Assembly: GCA_016291995.1 (NCBI GenBank)
Contig: JAEEZV010000025.1
Location: 1-19,694 of the forward strand
Reading direction: 5' to 3'
Source: Caryophanales bacterium
Lineage (GTDB): Bacteria; Bacillota_I; Bacilli_A; RF39; UBA660
DNA: 19,694 nt
A program made the position numbers and the translations under genes. Under the pieces are notes generated by a model. The model was given only the letters and a program-made list of their open reading frames with translations, did not search any database and was not told the origin of the DNA. Shown one piece after another: positions 1 through 7,611 of this stretch (position 1 is the stretch's first letter; every line of letters begins with the position of its first letter).

Positions 1-22
1 AAAAAGAAAGTGGTGAATTATA

Positions 23-1846
23 ATGTTATCAAAGGGGCAAAAAATTAACGATCGATATGAAATCGTTAAAAGCATTGGCGAAGGTGGTATGGCAAACGTT
101 TATCTTGCCAAAGATACCATTTTAAATAGAAATGTCGCCGTTAAAGTATTACGTGGCGATTTATCCGGAGACGATAAATTCATTCGTCGTTTTCAGCGTG
201 AAGCATTGGCAGTTTCCAATCTTTCTCATCCAAATATTGTCGAAGTATACGATGTTGGCGAAGAAGATGGAGAACATTATATCGTCATGGAATATATTGA
301 TGGTAAAACATTAAAACAATTACTAAAAAAACGTGAAACGCTTACACTAACCGAAGTAATTGATATAATGACTCAATTAACTGATGGTATTGCTCATGCT
401 CACGAATCATATATTATCCATCGTGATATTAAACCACAAAATATTATGATCGAAGATGATGGTCGTGTTAAAATAACTGATTTTGGTATTGCTATGGCCT
501 TAAATGCTACGCAGCTTACCCAAACAAATTCTGTTATGGGTAGTGTTCACTATCTTCCACCAGAACAAGCTAGTGGAAAGAGTGCTACCGTTAAAAGTGA
601 TATCTATTCACTAGGAATTATGATGTATGAATTGATAACTGGATCTGTTCCATTTAAAGGTGATAATGCTGTCGAAATTGCTTTAAAACATATGAAAGAT
701 AAGATTCCAAGCATTAGAAAACAAGATCCATCTATTCCACAATCCGTAGAAAACATTTTACTTAAAGCTACGGCTAAAAATCCAAGAAATAGATATGATA
801 GTGCTAAAGAAATGCACGAAGATTTATTAGTTTGCCTTTCCGAAGAACACGCTAATGATAAAAAAGTAAGTTTTGTTTATCCAGAAAACGATTTCGATAG
901 TGCTGAAGAAATAACGACAGCAGCACCTAAGAAAAAAGCACCAAAAGTAGTTGAAAAACCTAGAGAAGAAACTGAAGAAATAACTGAAGAATTAGTTAAA
1001 GAAATCAAACCGGAAGATCTTGAAGAAGATGAAGATTTTATGGAAGAACCTAAAAAGAAAAATACCCTATTAATAGTTCTTGCTTGTTTCTTCTTATTAC
1101 TGTTAATTGCTGGAGGTATCTTCTGGTTGCTTATGACCGGTGATACAAAAGAAGCCAAAGTACCAGATATCGTAGGAAAAACAATTACTGAAGCTGAAGA
1201 TATTTTAACTGAAGCTGGGTTCGTTTATGATATTAAAGAAAAAAATAGTGACACCGTGGAAGAAGGTACAGTTATTAAAACGTCACCAAAAGCTGGAAGC
1301 ACTAGAAAAAAAGGTGATAAAATAATCATCTATGAATCTATTGGTGGTACTTATCATTACCTAGAAAATTATGTTGGTAGTGATTATAATGAAACAAAAG
1401 CAAAATTACAATTATATGGTATTAATGTTTTGATAGAAAAGAAAGATGTCGAAGATAAAGAAAAATATAAAGGAAAAGAAGATATAATTATTGCTCAAAG
1501 TCCTGAATTTGACGAAAAAGCTGAAAAAGTACTTATTGAAGAAGGAGATAATATTACCTTATATATTCCTAATATTGTTAATGAATATCCTGATATGGTT
1601 AACGAAGGATGGACTTTATCAGATGTCGTAGCATTTGCCGGAGAATATAAACTAAATCTTGTTGTTACAGATAGTGCTGGAAATACTATTCCAGGAAGCA
1701 AATATAGTAACTTTAATAAAAATACTATAATTGAACAATCAAGACCTGTTGGTGATGCTATTATCGAAGGAATTACATTAAAAATTAAATTAAATGCTAC
1801 TTATGAAGAACCAAAACCAAGTAGCGAAGCCGAAACAACAGAATAG
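23..1846 (+). CDS. prkC: PASTA-domain Ser/Thr protein kinase (PrkC/PknB family)
   Basis: Membrane receptor-type eukaryotic-like Ser/Thr kinase; the family senses peptidoglycan fragments or lipid II and phosphorylates division, wall and translation proteins. The 607-residue product has a kinase domain at about 10-275 with a glycine loop GEGGMANV (19-26), Lys41, the HRD catalytic motif 133-135 and DFG 153-155, then the activation loop ending PPEQASG. A charged juxtamembrane linker (about 280-345) precedes one membrane span near 349-371. Outside are PASTA repeats: the first (about 380-440) is clear, while two more divergent ones span about 441-517 and 518-592, ending in a short Ser/Glu tail. An SD GGTGAA lies at 12-17. 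rsgA follows 14 nt downstream, a common Firmicutes pairing; the partner PP2C phosphatase, usually just upstream, would be outside the window. The PASTA repeats imply a peptidoglycan wall (inference). Confidence 0.95.
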   Translation: MLSKGQKINDRYEIVKSIGEGGMANVYLAKDTILNRNVAVKVLRGDLSGDDKFIRRFQREALAVSNLSHPNIVEVYDVGEEDGEHYIVMEYIDGKTLKQLLKKRETLTLTEVIDIMTQLTDGIAHAHESYIIHRDIKPQNIMIEDDGRVKITDFGIAMALNATQLTQTNSVMGSVHYLPPEQASGKSATVKSDIYSLGIMMYELITGSVPFKGDNAVEIALKHMKDKIPSIRKQDPSIPQSVENILLKATAKNPRNRYDSAKEMHEDLLVCLSEEHANDKKVSFVYPENDFDSAEEITTAAPKKKAPKVVEKPREETEEITEELVKEIKPEDLEEDEDFMEEPKKKNTLLIVLACFFLLLLIAGGIFWLLMTGDTKEAKVPDIVGKTITEAEDILTEAGFVYDIKEKNSDTVEEGTVIKTSPKAGSTRKKGDKIIIYESIGGTYHYLENYVGSDYNETKAKLQLYGINVLIEKKDVEDKEKYKGKEDIIIAQSPEFDEKAEKVLIEEGDNITLYIPNIVNEYPDMVNEGWTLSDVVAFAGEYKLNLVVTDSAGNTIPGSKYSNFNKNTIIEQSRPVGDAIIEGITLKIKLNATYEEPKPSSEAETTE

Positions 1847-1860
1847 TACGGAAGTGATTT

Positions 1861-2685
1861 ATGAAAGGAATTATTGTTAAAAACATTAGTAACGATTACA
1901 CTGTTAAAGCTAATGGTAAACTATATGTATGTAAACCTAGGGGAAAATTTAGACTAGATAATTCCACTCCTCTAGTGGGAGATTATGTTACATTTGATGA
2001 AAAAAATAATTACATTTTAGATATTGAAAAAAGAAAGAATGAATTGATTAGACCAAATGTAGCTAATATTGATATAGCTGTTATTGTAACAAGTGTAAAA
2101 CATCCTGATTTTGATTCATATCTTCTTGATAAAACATTAACAATAATTTCATATAACAATATTGTTCCTATCATATACTTTTCTAAATTAGATCTATTAG
2201 ATAATAATGAGAGAAAAGAAATAGATAAATATATTGCCTACTATAAAAATATTGGTATACATTTAGCTACCAATAAAGATGAATTAATAAAACTATTAAG
2301 CAATAAAACTGTTGTATTTACTGGACAAAGTGGTGCTGGTAAATCTACATTATTAAATAAAATTGATCCTACCTTAGAACTTAAAACAGATGAAATATCG
2401 ATGGCTCTAGGTAGAGGAAAACATACGACGAGACACACTGAACTCTATAGTATAGATGATATGTTTATCGTTGACACTCCAGGGTTCTCTAAAATAGACT
2501 TCCATAATATGACCGAAAGAGATATTAGAGATAATATGCCTGAAATGTTTGATAACCTAGAATATTGTAAATACAGTGACTGTATGCATGTATCTGAAGA
2601 TGGTTGTCATGTTATAGAATTAGTAAAAGAGAATAAAATATTAGAAAGCAGGTATAAGAATTACCGTTCTTTCATAAACAGGTGA
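1861..2685 (+). CDS. rsgA: Ribosome small-subunit-dependent GTPase RsgA
   Basis: Circularly permuted GTPase that acts late in 30S subunit maturation. The 274-residue product has an N-terminal OB-fold-like segment (about 1-65). The GTPase motifs come in permuted order: SKLD (G4) at 108-111 comes before the P-loop GQSGAGKST (155-163) and DTPGF (G3, 205-209). A C-terminal zinc knuckle follows with Cys236, Cys241, His243 and Cys249, the spacing CX4CXHX5C expected for RsgA/YloQ. GKHTTRH between G1 and G3 is the switch I region. The start is supported by the SD GGAAGTGAT at 1850-1858. It lies between prkC and rpe in one apparent transcript. Its TGA stop (2683-2685) is embedded in the SD of rpe, so the two are probably translationally coupled. 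The use of TGA as a stop here argues against the mycoplasma code. Confidence 0.96.
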   Translation: MKGIIVKNISNDYTVKANGKLYVCKPRGKFRLDNSTPLVGDYVTFDEKNNYILDIEKRKNELIRPNVANIDIAVIVTSVKHPDFDSYLLDKTLTIISYNNIVPIIYFSKLDLLDNNERKEIDKYIAYYKNIGIHLATNKDELIKLLSNKTVVFTGQSGAGKSTLLNKIDPTLELKTDEISMALGRGKHTTRHTELYSIDDMFIVDTPGFSKIDFHNMTERDIRDNMPEMFDNLEYCKYSDCMHVSEDGCHVIELVKENKILESRYKNYRSFINR

Positions 2686-2689
2686 TACT

Positions 2690-3313
2690 ATGGTTAAAAT
2701 ATCTACTTCTATTCTATCTGCCAAAGATCGAATAGAATGTATTAAAAAGTTAAATACTACTACAACTGATTATATTCATATTGATGTTATGGACGGCTCT
2801 TTTGTTCCGAACTATCAACTACCAATAGATGAAGTAAATAAACTTAGCACATATGCTGGGAAGCCATTTGATATTCATCTAATGGTTGATAATCCAGAAG
2901 AATATATTAATAGTCTTAAGTGTGATAATATCAGTAATATTACTATCCATGTTGAAATAGAAAAAGATATTAGATCTATTCTTAATTTAATTAAATCAAA
3001 AGGATATAAAGTAGGCTTATCCATAAAACCAAAAACTAATCCAACCAAACTAATCAAATATCTTGATATTATCGATATGGTATTAGTAATGAGTGTTGAA
3101 CCTGGTTTTGGTGGACAAAGTTTTATTCCTAGTACTGAAAGAAGAATAGATTACATTAGAACTTTAAAAAAAGATCTCATCATTGAAGTAGATGGCGGTA
3201 TTAATAATACGACAATTAAAAAGATAAAAAATAAAATAGATATTGCCGTATCAGGTAGTTATATAACTAATAGTGATGATTATCAAAAAGCAATTAATGA
3301 CTTAAAAAATTAG
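2690..3313 (+). CDS. rpe: Ribulose-phosphate 3-epimerase
   Basis: Interconverts ribulose 5-phosphate and xylulose 5-phosphate in the non-oxidative pentose phosphate pathway, in the cytosol. The 207-residue TIM barrel is slightly short for the family (usually about 215-225). Visible motifs are Ser7 in the first strand, HIDVMDG with metal ligands His30 and Asp32, HLMV with His63, the phosphate-loop region VEPGFGGQSF, and VDGGI with Asp168. The final phosphate-binding element is SGSYI. The start ATG is 4 nt after the rsgA stop, and its SD GGTGAT (2681-2686) overlaps that stop. In many Firmicutes rsgA-rpe is followed by thiamine pyrophosphokinase; here no thiN follows, and the transcript appears to end in a hairpin formed partly by the last rpe codons. 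Confidence 0.95.
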   Translation: MVKISTSILSAKDRIECIKKLNTTTTDYIHIDVMDGSFVPNYQLPIDEVNKLSTYAGKPFDIHLMVDNPEEYINSLKCDNISNITIHVEIEKDIRSILNLIKSKGYKVGLSIKPKTNPTKLIKYLDIIDMVLVMSVEPGFGGQSFIPSTERRIDYIRTLKKDLIIEVDGGINNTTIKKIKNKIDIAVSGSYITNSDDYQKAINDLKN

Positions 3314-3324
3314 TTGCTTTTTTT
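3285..3324 (+). terminator. Intrinsic terminator of prkC-rsgA-rpe
   Basis: The stem AAAAAGCAATTAA (3285-3297) pairs with TTAGTTGCTTTTT (3310-3322) through 13 positions, with one G-U pair and a 12-nt loop. The U-tract runs 3318-3324. The whole 5' arm and the stop codon region lie within rpe, so the coding end doubles as terminator. Confidence 0.75.
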
Positions 3325-3385
3325 ATGTTTTAATTTGTTATTATTTCACCATACTATTCATAGGATACACTAGAAAGGTGATAAT
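3325..3385 (+). promoter_or_regulatory. clpC leader, weak promoter candidates only
   Basis: This 61-nt spacer should hold the clpC promoter because a terminator precedes it. The best -10 candidates are TACTAT (3352-3357) and TACACT (3366-3371), neither with a good -35; the second would place the transcription start inside the SD (GGTGAT, 3377-3382). I see no HrcA CIRCE inverted repeat and no CtsR-type tandem heptad. Confidence 0.3.
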
Positions 3386-5635
3386 ATGATTAGTAATTTC
3401 AGCGAAGAAGCAAGTGAAATCTTAGCAAATGCCAAATTAGAAATGTTAGAATTAAAACATCCATATGTTGGGACAGAACACTTAGTATTAGCTATATTAC
3501 ATAGTGATAATGAAATAAAAATTAAATTAGCCAAATATGGTTTAACCTATCAAAAATTTAAGAATGAAATACTAAATACTATTGGAAAAGGAAGTAAAAA
3601 AAGTGAATTTTTTCTTCATACGCCACTCCTAAAAAAAGTAATTGAAAGTGCCATTATGGATAGCAAAGAAAATAATGATAGTACAGTTACCACAAACCAT
3701 CTTTTTGCAGCCCTTTTAGATGTTGGCGAAGGAATTGCCATTAGAATTATGTTAAGTATGAATCTAGACATTGATGATATGTATGACGAATTTAGTGCTA
3801 AAATATATGAAAGAAAAAATCAAAATAAGAAATTACTTCTCTATGACTTAGGAATAAACATCAGTGAAAAGGCCAAATTAAATGAAATAGACCCTGTAAT
3901 TGGAAGAGATAATGAAATACACTTAATCGAAGAAATACTCTGCCGTAGAACCAAAAATAACCCCCTTTTAATTGGTGAACCAGGTGTTGGTAAAACAGCT
4001 ATTGTCGAATACTTAGCTAATCTCATTGAAAAAGATGAAGTACCTAGAAAACTAAGTAATAAAAAGATTATTTCCTTAGATATGGCCTCTGCTGTGGCCG
4101 GAACAAAATATCGTGGTGAATTTGAAGAAAGAATTAAAAAGATTTTAAAAGAACTCGAAGATAATGAAGATATCATTCTTTTTATTGATGAAATACATAC
4201 CCTTATTGGTGCTGGTGGAGCAGAAGGAGCAATTGATGCTTCCAATATTTTAAAACCCGCACTTGCTAGAGGTAAAATAAGATGCATCGGAGCAACTACC
4301 AAAGAAGAATATAATAAACATTTTTCTAAAGATAAAGCTCTAGAAAGAAGATTTCAAGTTGTAAATATCGATGAACCAACCATAAATGAAACATTAGATA
4401 TTCTCTACAAACTAAAACCAATTTATGAAAAATATCATAATGTCAAAATTACCAATGATATTATCGATAGTCTAGTTACTCTTTCAGAAAAATATTTATA
4501 TGATAGATTTAGACCCGATAAACAGATTGACATTCTAGATGAAGTATGTAGTAAAGTAAGTATAAAAGATATTACAAATAAAAGTAAAAATAAAGAGAAT
4601 TTATTAGATATAAGAAACAAAAAAGAATTATATATTAAAGAAAATAATATTAGAAAAGCATATGAATATAAGATTAAAGAAACAAAATATTCTGATATGA
4701 TAAACAAAAATAAAGAAACAATATCCGTAACTATAAATGACATTGCCGAAGTAATAAATGCTAAAACTAAGATCCCAATATATGAAATATTAAAAGATAA
4801 CAAAAGAATTATTTTAGACATTAAAAGTACTCTTGAAAATACGATTATTGGTCAAGATAATGCCATTAGTAAATTAATAAATATTACCAAAAGAATAAAG
4901 TTTGGATATAAAGATAATAAATGTATATCTCTCCTCTTTACTGGACCTAGTGGTGTTGGTAAAACTAAGTTAGCTATTACTTATGGTAATTTAATATCTA
5001 AAAAAGTAATCAAATTAGATATGTCCGAATATAGCGACACTACCTCTATTAACAAGTTTATGGGGTCAAATCCCGGTTATATTGGTTATGACGATAATAA
5101 ATATGCTCTAAGTATTATCAAAGATAATCCTAATGCAGTTATTATCCTCGATGAAATAGATAAAGCACACCCCAGTATTTTAAACCTTTTGTATCAAATA
5201 CTTGAAGATGGTAAAATTACTGATTCTAAAAATAATATCATTAACTTTAACAATAATATTATTATAATGACATCAAATTCTTGTTCAAATACAAGAAGTA
5301 TTGGGTTCAATGCTAAAAATAACAATCCAAGTGAAGATTTTAATATATCACTATTAGGAAGAATAGATAATATTATTCTATTTAACAGATTAAATGAAGA
5401 TAATATAAAAATAATTTTAAATAAAGAAATAGATAAATTAAAAGAAAAATACCATAATACTAAAATAGATATTAGTAATACTGTTATCGATGAAATAATA
5501 AATGAGTCCAATTATCAAGAATATGGCGCTAGAAAAATAAATAAAATATTAACTGACAAAATAGAAAACATCATTATTGATAATATCATTGATAATAATT
5601 ATGATATAAATATTGATTCCATTTTATCAAAGTAA
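3386..5635 (+). CDS. clpC: ATP-dependent Clp protease ATP-binding subunit (ClpC type)
   Basis: Hexameric AAA+ unfoldase that feeds proteins into ClpP. The 749-residue protein (ClpC is usually about 810) has the N-terminal Clp double repeat (about 1-145). The first ATPase domain has Walker A GEPGVGKT (197-204) and Walker B with Asp268/Glu269. A short ClpC-type middle domain (about 405-440) follows, then the second ATPase domain with Walker A GPSGVGKT (520-527) and Walker B with Asp589/Glu590. The ClpP-docking tripeptide IGF is at 639-641, the arginine finger is in LLGRIDNII, and the sensor-2 motif is YGARK. All catalytic elements are kept, so it should be active and ClpP-linked. Oddities: the half after the first ATPase domain is very rich in Asn, Ile and Lys. 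The middle-domain position that is Phe436 in S. aureus ClpC, important for its resting state, appears to be Ile422 here (manual alignment). No ctsR or mcsAB is adjacent. SD AAAGGTGAT. Confidence 0.93.
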   Translation: MISNFSEEASEILANAKLEMLELKHPYVGTEHLVLAILHSDNEIKIKLAKYGLTYQKFKNEILNTIGKGSKKSEFFLHTPLLKKVIESAIMDSKENNDSTVTTNHLFAALLDVGEGIAIRIMLSMNLDIDDMYDEFSAKIYERKNQNKKLLLYDLGINISEKAKLNEIDPVIGRDNEIHLIEEILCRRTKNNPLLIGEPGVGKTAIVEYLANLIEKDEVPRKLSNKKIISLDMASAVAGTKYRGEFEERIKKILKELEDNEDIILFIDEIHTLIGAGGAEGAIDASNILKPALARGKIRCIGATTKEEYNKHFSKDKALERRFQVVNIDEPTINETLDILYKLKPIYEKYHNVKITNDIIDSLVTLSEKYLYDRFRPDKQIDILDEVCSKVSIKDITNKSKNKENLLDIRNKKELYIKENNIRKAYEYKIKETKYSDMINKNKETISVTINDIAEVINAKTKIPIYEILKDNKRIILDIKSTLENTIIGQDNAISKLINITKRIKFGYKDNKCISLLFTGPSGVGKTKLAITYGNLISKKVIKLDMSEYSDTTSINKFMGSNPGYIGYDDNKYALSIIKDNPNAVIILDEIDKAHPSILNLLYQILEDGKITDSKNNIINFNNNIIIMTSNSCSNTRSIGFNAKNNNPSEDFNISLLGRIDNIILFNRLNEDNIKIILNKEIDKLKEKYHNTKIDISNTVIDEIINESNYQEYGARKINKILTDKIENIIIDNIIDNNYDINIDSILSK

Positions 5636-5652
5636 GTGCTATAATACTTACT
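5631..5652 (+). promoter_or_regulatory. queH promoter: extended -10 box enclosed in a perfect dyad
   Basis: TGCTATAAT (5637-5645) is a full extended -10 element. It is framed by AGTAAGT (5631-5637) and its exact reverse complement ACTTACT (5646-5652), with 8 nt between. No convincing -35 is present. A start about 7 nt after the -10 would be near 5652, directly before the queH SD (5653-5658). With no U-tract it is unlikely to be a clpC terminator; an operator or 5' hairpin is the better reading. The left arm overlaps the clpC stop codon. Confidence 0.6.
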
Positions 5653-5662
5653 GGTGATGTAT

Positions 5663-6274
5663 ATGACGGAATCATATTACAAATTGTGTTTAGAAGAACT
5701 ATCAAAGATTAAAGATCGTAAAAGAATACTACTACATAGTTGTTGTGCTCCATGTAGTTCACACGTTATCACTTTCTTAACTAAGTATTTTGATATAACT
5801 ATCCTTTATTATAATCCTAATATTTCACCAATCGAAGAATATAATAAAAGAAAAGAAGAACAAATAAGATTAATCAAAGAAATAGATAAAGAAGGTAAAA
5901 TAGATATTATCGATTGCGACTATGATAACGATATCTATGAAGAAAAGATCAAAGGATATGAAAAATGCCCTGAACGTGGAGCTAGATGTACAATTTGCTT
6001 TAATTTAAGATTAGAAAAAACCGCAAAATTAGCTAAAGAATTAAACTATGATTATTTTTGTTCTACCTTGACAGTAAGCCCCTATAAAAACTCTAAATTA
6101 ATTAATGAAATAGGTAAAGAATTAGAAAATAAATATCACGTTAAATGGCTATATTCAGATTTTAAAAAAGATGATGGATATAAAAAATCAATAGCCCTAT
6201 CTAAAAAATATAATTTATATAGACAAGACTATTGTGGATGTATCTATTCAAAAAGAGATAATATATTAGATTAA
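5663..6274 (+). CDS. queH: Epoxyqueuosine reductase QueH
   Basis: Performs the last step of queuosine synthesis, reducing epoxyqueuosine in tRNA wobble position 34; QueH (DUF208) is the cobalamin-independent replacement for QueG. The 203-residue protein shows the family cysteines: the vicinal pair in HSCCAPC (Cys27, Cys28, Cys31), CPERGARCTIC (Cys102, Cys109, Cys112) and YCGC (Cys191, Cys193), which in the family bind an iron-sulfur cluster and a further metal centre. FCSTLTVSPYK is also typical. I chose the ATG at 5663, 4 nt after SD GGTGAT (5653-5658); in-frame GTG 5654 and ATG 5657 overlap that SD. It appears to be a single-gene unit with its own promoter and a terminator directly after the stop. 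No other queuosine gene is in view, so whether the cell makes or salvages the precursor is unknown. Confidence 0.94.
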   Translation: MTESYYKLCLEELSKIKDRKRILLHSCCAPCSSHVITFLTKYFDITILYYNPNISPIEEYNKRKEEQIRLIKEIDKEGKIDIIDCDYDNDIYEEKIKGYEKCPERGARCTICFNLRLEKTAKLAKELNYDYFCSTLTVSPYKNSKLINEIGKELENKYHVKWLYSDFKKDDGYKKSIALSKKYNLYRQDYCGCIYSKRDNILD

Positions 6275-6275
6275 A

Positions 6276-6299
6276 AAAAAGATGATTACTCATCTTTTT
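6276..6299. terminator. Bidirectional terminator between queH and the 410-residue gene
   Basis: Perfect 10-bp stem AAAAAGATGA (6276-6285) / TCATCTTTTT (6290-6299) with loop TTAC. Flanking A and T runs give a U-tract on both strands. It serves two convergent genes and overlaps the TAA stop of the minus-strand gene (6298-6300). Confidence 0.88.
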
Positions 6300-7530
6300 A
6301 TTTTGTTAATTGAAAATATTGAAATACTTCATAACCCAAGAATACACAAGCAGCTACGAAGAATGCAATAGCTATAACCATAAAGAATTTATTATTAGCA
6401 AATCCGCCTCTACCCTTTGCAGGTGCTGGAATAACTTCTTCTTCAGGAGTAGGTACAACTGCAGCAGCAGGTGTAGCCATTACTGGCTCATCCTGACCAA
6501 ATTCTCTTATTGTTTCAACATTATCAACAGGTAATGGTTTTTCTGTTGTAACTTCTCCAAGTGCTAAACTTAAATTTGTTTCCTTTGAAGCATCAAACAC
6601 AAGTCCTGGAGCTTCAGGAGCTTTAGGTATTGTTGTAACAGGTTCTTCTTTTGGTACATCTGGTGTTACTACTGGAGGTACAGGTGGTATTACAGGAGCT
6701 GGAATAACCGGTATATCTTTTTCTTCTGGTTCTACTGAAACAGCCGGTACAACTGCAGGAGTAACTTCAGGAACAACATCTTCTGGTCCAGCAATTACAT
6801 TAATTTTAGCATCCACATCTTCTGTTTCTGGCAAACTAACTGCTGGAGTTTCTACCTTAACCTCTACTGGAGGTACAGCGTCTTCAATCACAGGTGCTGG
6901 TGCCACTTGAACTGGTTCCTCAACCTTTACTTCTGGTACTACTGGTTGCGTACCTTCAGCTAAACTATCCATTATTTTTTCTTCTTCGCTTCTTACTTCA
7001 TCAACTACAGGTTCTACCTTAACTGTTTCAAGTTCTGGCATTACTTCATCAACAACAGGACTAACAACGGGTTCTACTGTTTCTTCTTCAACTTTGCTTG
7101 GTACTTCTACTTTATAAAAATCTTCACATACTTTAGTAACTGGTTTCTTTACGGTTGTTATATAAGCTTTAGGAATCATAAAGTTTTGTTCTTTATTAAA
7201 CAAAACACTAGAAATTTTAACTTCTTTTCCATCACTTAAAGTTACTTTTCCACCAACTAAAGTATCCGCTTCATTATTAATTGAATGAGTAACAAGTTGT
7301 TTTACTACATTGACAACTTTTGCTTTCTCATCATCACTTTCTATATTCATCATATTTGAAGTACCATCTGTATTTTTGATAAGTTTTGAAACGAAAAGGT
7401 TATCACTTTCACTATCTCTTTCAATCATATACAAAACATAGTCGCTACCATCAATATCCATACTACATATGATATTACCGTCTCTATTAGCACCATGTTC
7501 ATCTACTAAATGTATATTTTTACTTTCCAT
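6298..7530 (-). CDS. Tail-anchored acidic Pro/Val-rich protein, possible DUF1292-like head
   Basis: Function unknown. The 410-residue product has three parts. The head (about 1-140) contains a compact mixed segment (DGNIICSMDIDGSDYVLYMI, then an acidic stretch ending in a V-V-x-x-L-V helix) that resembles by eye the small DUF1292/YrzB proteins. The middle (about 145-365) is low complexity, made of Pro, Val and Glu, and includes the hexapeptide PVVDEV twice near 158 and 174. The tail is Gly/Arg-rich, then one membrane span (about 382-399) and only 11 more residues. With no signal peptide and the only span at the C-terminus, it should be tail-anchored with the head in the cytoplasm (inference). 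I chose ATG 7530 because GGAGG (7540-7536) sits just upstream; an in-frame TTG at 7545 lies upstream of that SD. It follows the 535-residue gene and has its own good promoter. Confidence 0.85.
   Translation of the reverse strand: MESKNIHLVDEHGANRDGNIICSMDIDGSDYVLYMIERDSESDNLFVSKLIKNTDGTSNMMNIESDDEKAKVVNVVKQLVTHSINNEADTLVGGKVTLSDGKEVKISSVLFNKEQNFMIPKAYITTVKKPVTKVCEDFYKVEVPSKVEEETVEPVVSPVVDEVMPELETVKVEPVVDEVRSEEEKIMDSLAEGTQPVVPEVKVEEPVQVAPAPVIEDAVPPVEVKVETPAVSLPETEDVDAKINVIAGPEDVVPEVTPAVVPAVSVEPEEKDIPVIPAPVIPPVPPVVTPDVPKEEPVTTIPKAPEAPGLVFDASKETNLSLALGEVTTEKPLPVDNVETIREFGQDEPVMATPAAAVVPTPEEEVIPAPAKGRGGFANNKFFMVIAIAFFVAACVFLGYEVFQYFQLTK
6995..7059 (-). repeat. 17-bp direct repeat inside the 410-residue gene
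   Basis: ACTTCATCAACTACAGG (6995-7011) and ACTTCATCAACAACAGG (7043-7059) differ at one base and start 48 bp apart, a multiple of three. Both encode the PVVDEV hexapeptide in the disordered linker, consistent with growth of the linker by in-frame duplication. Confidence 0.7.
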
Positions 7531-7582
7531 AATTTCCTCCCACAAGAGTATATCGCTTACCTACACTCCTACTATTAACTAA

Positions 7583-7611
7583 AGTATATCATATTTATGT
7601 AATATATTCAA
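7583..7611 (-). promoter_or_regulatory. Promoter of the 410-residue gene
   Basis: On the minus strand TTGAAT (7611-7606), a 17-nt spacer and TATACT (7588-7583) with the extended TG form a good sigma-A type promoter. The -35 overlaps the TGA stop of the upstream gene (7610-7608). A second GATATACT copy about 36 bp further downstream (-10-like at 7552-7547) lies directly before the SD and lacks a -35. Confidence 0.75.

Noticed and set aside
3325..3385. CIRCE or CtsR operator before clpC
   Set aside because: No TTAGCACTC/GAGTGCTAA dyad and no GGTCAAA-type tandem repeat could be found in the spacer.
5631..5652. The queH dyad as a clpC terminator
   Set aside because: The right arm is followed by GGTGATG, not by a U-tract, and the stem is only 7 A/T-rich pairs.
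5654..5662. GTG 5654 or ATG 5657 as the queH start
   Set aside because: Both overlap the SD GGTGAT; ATG 5663 has the same short spacing as neighbouring genes.
7531..7545. TTG at 7545 as the start of the 410-residue gene
   Set aside because: The SD GGAGG lies between it and the ATG at 7530, so the ATG is the functional start.
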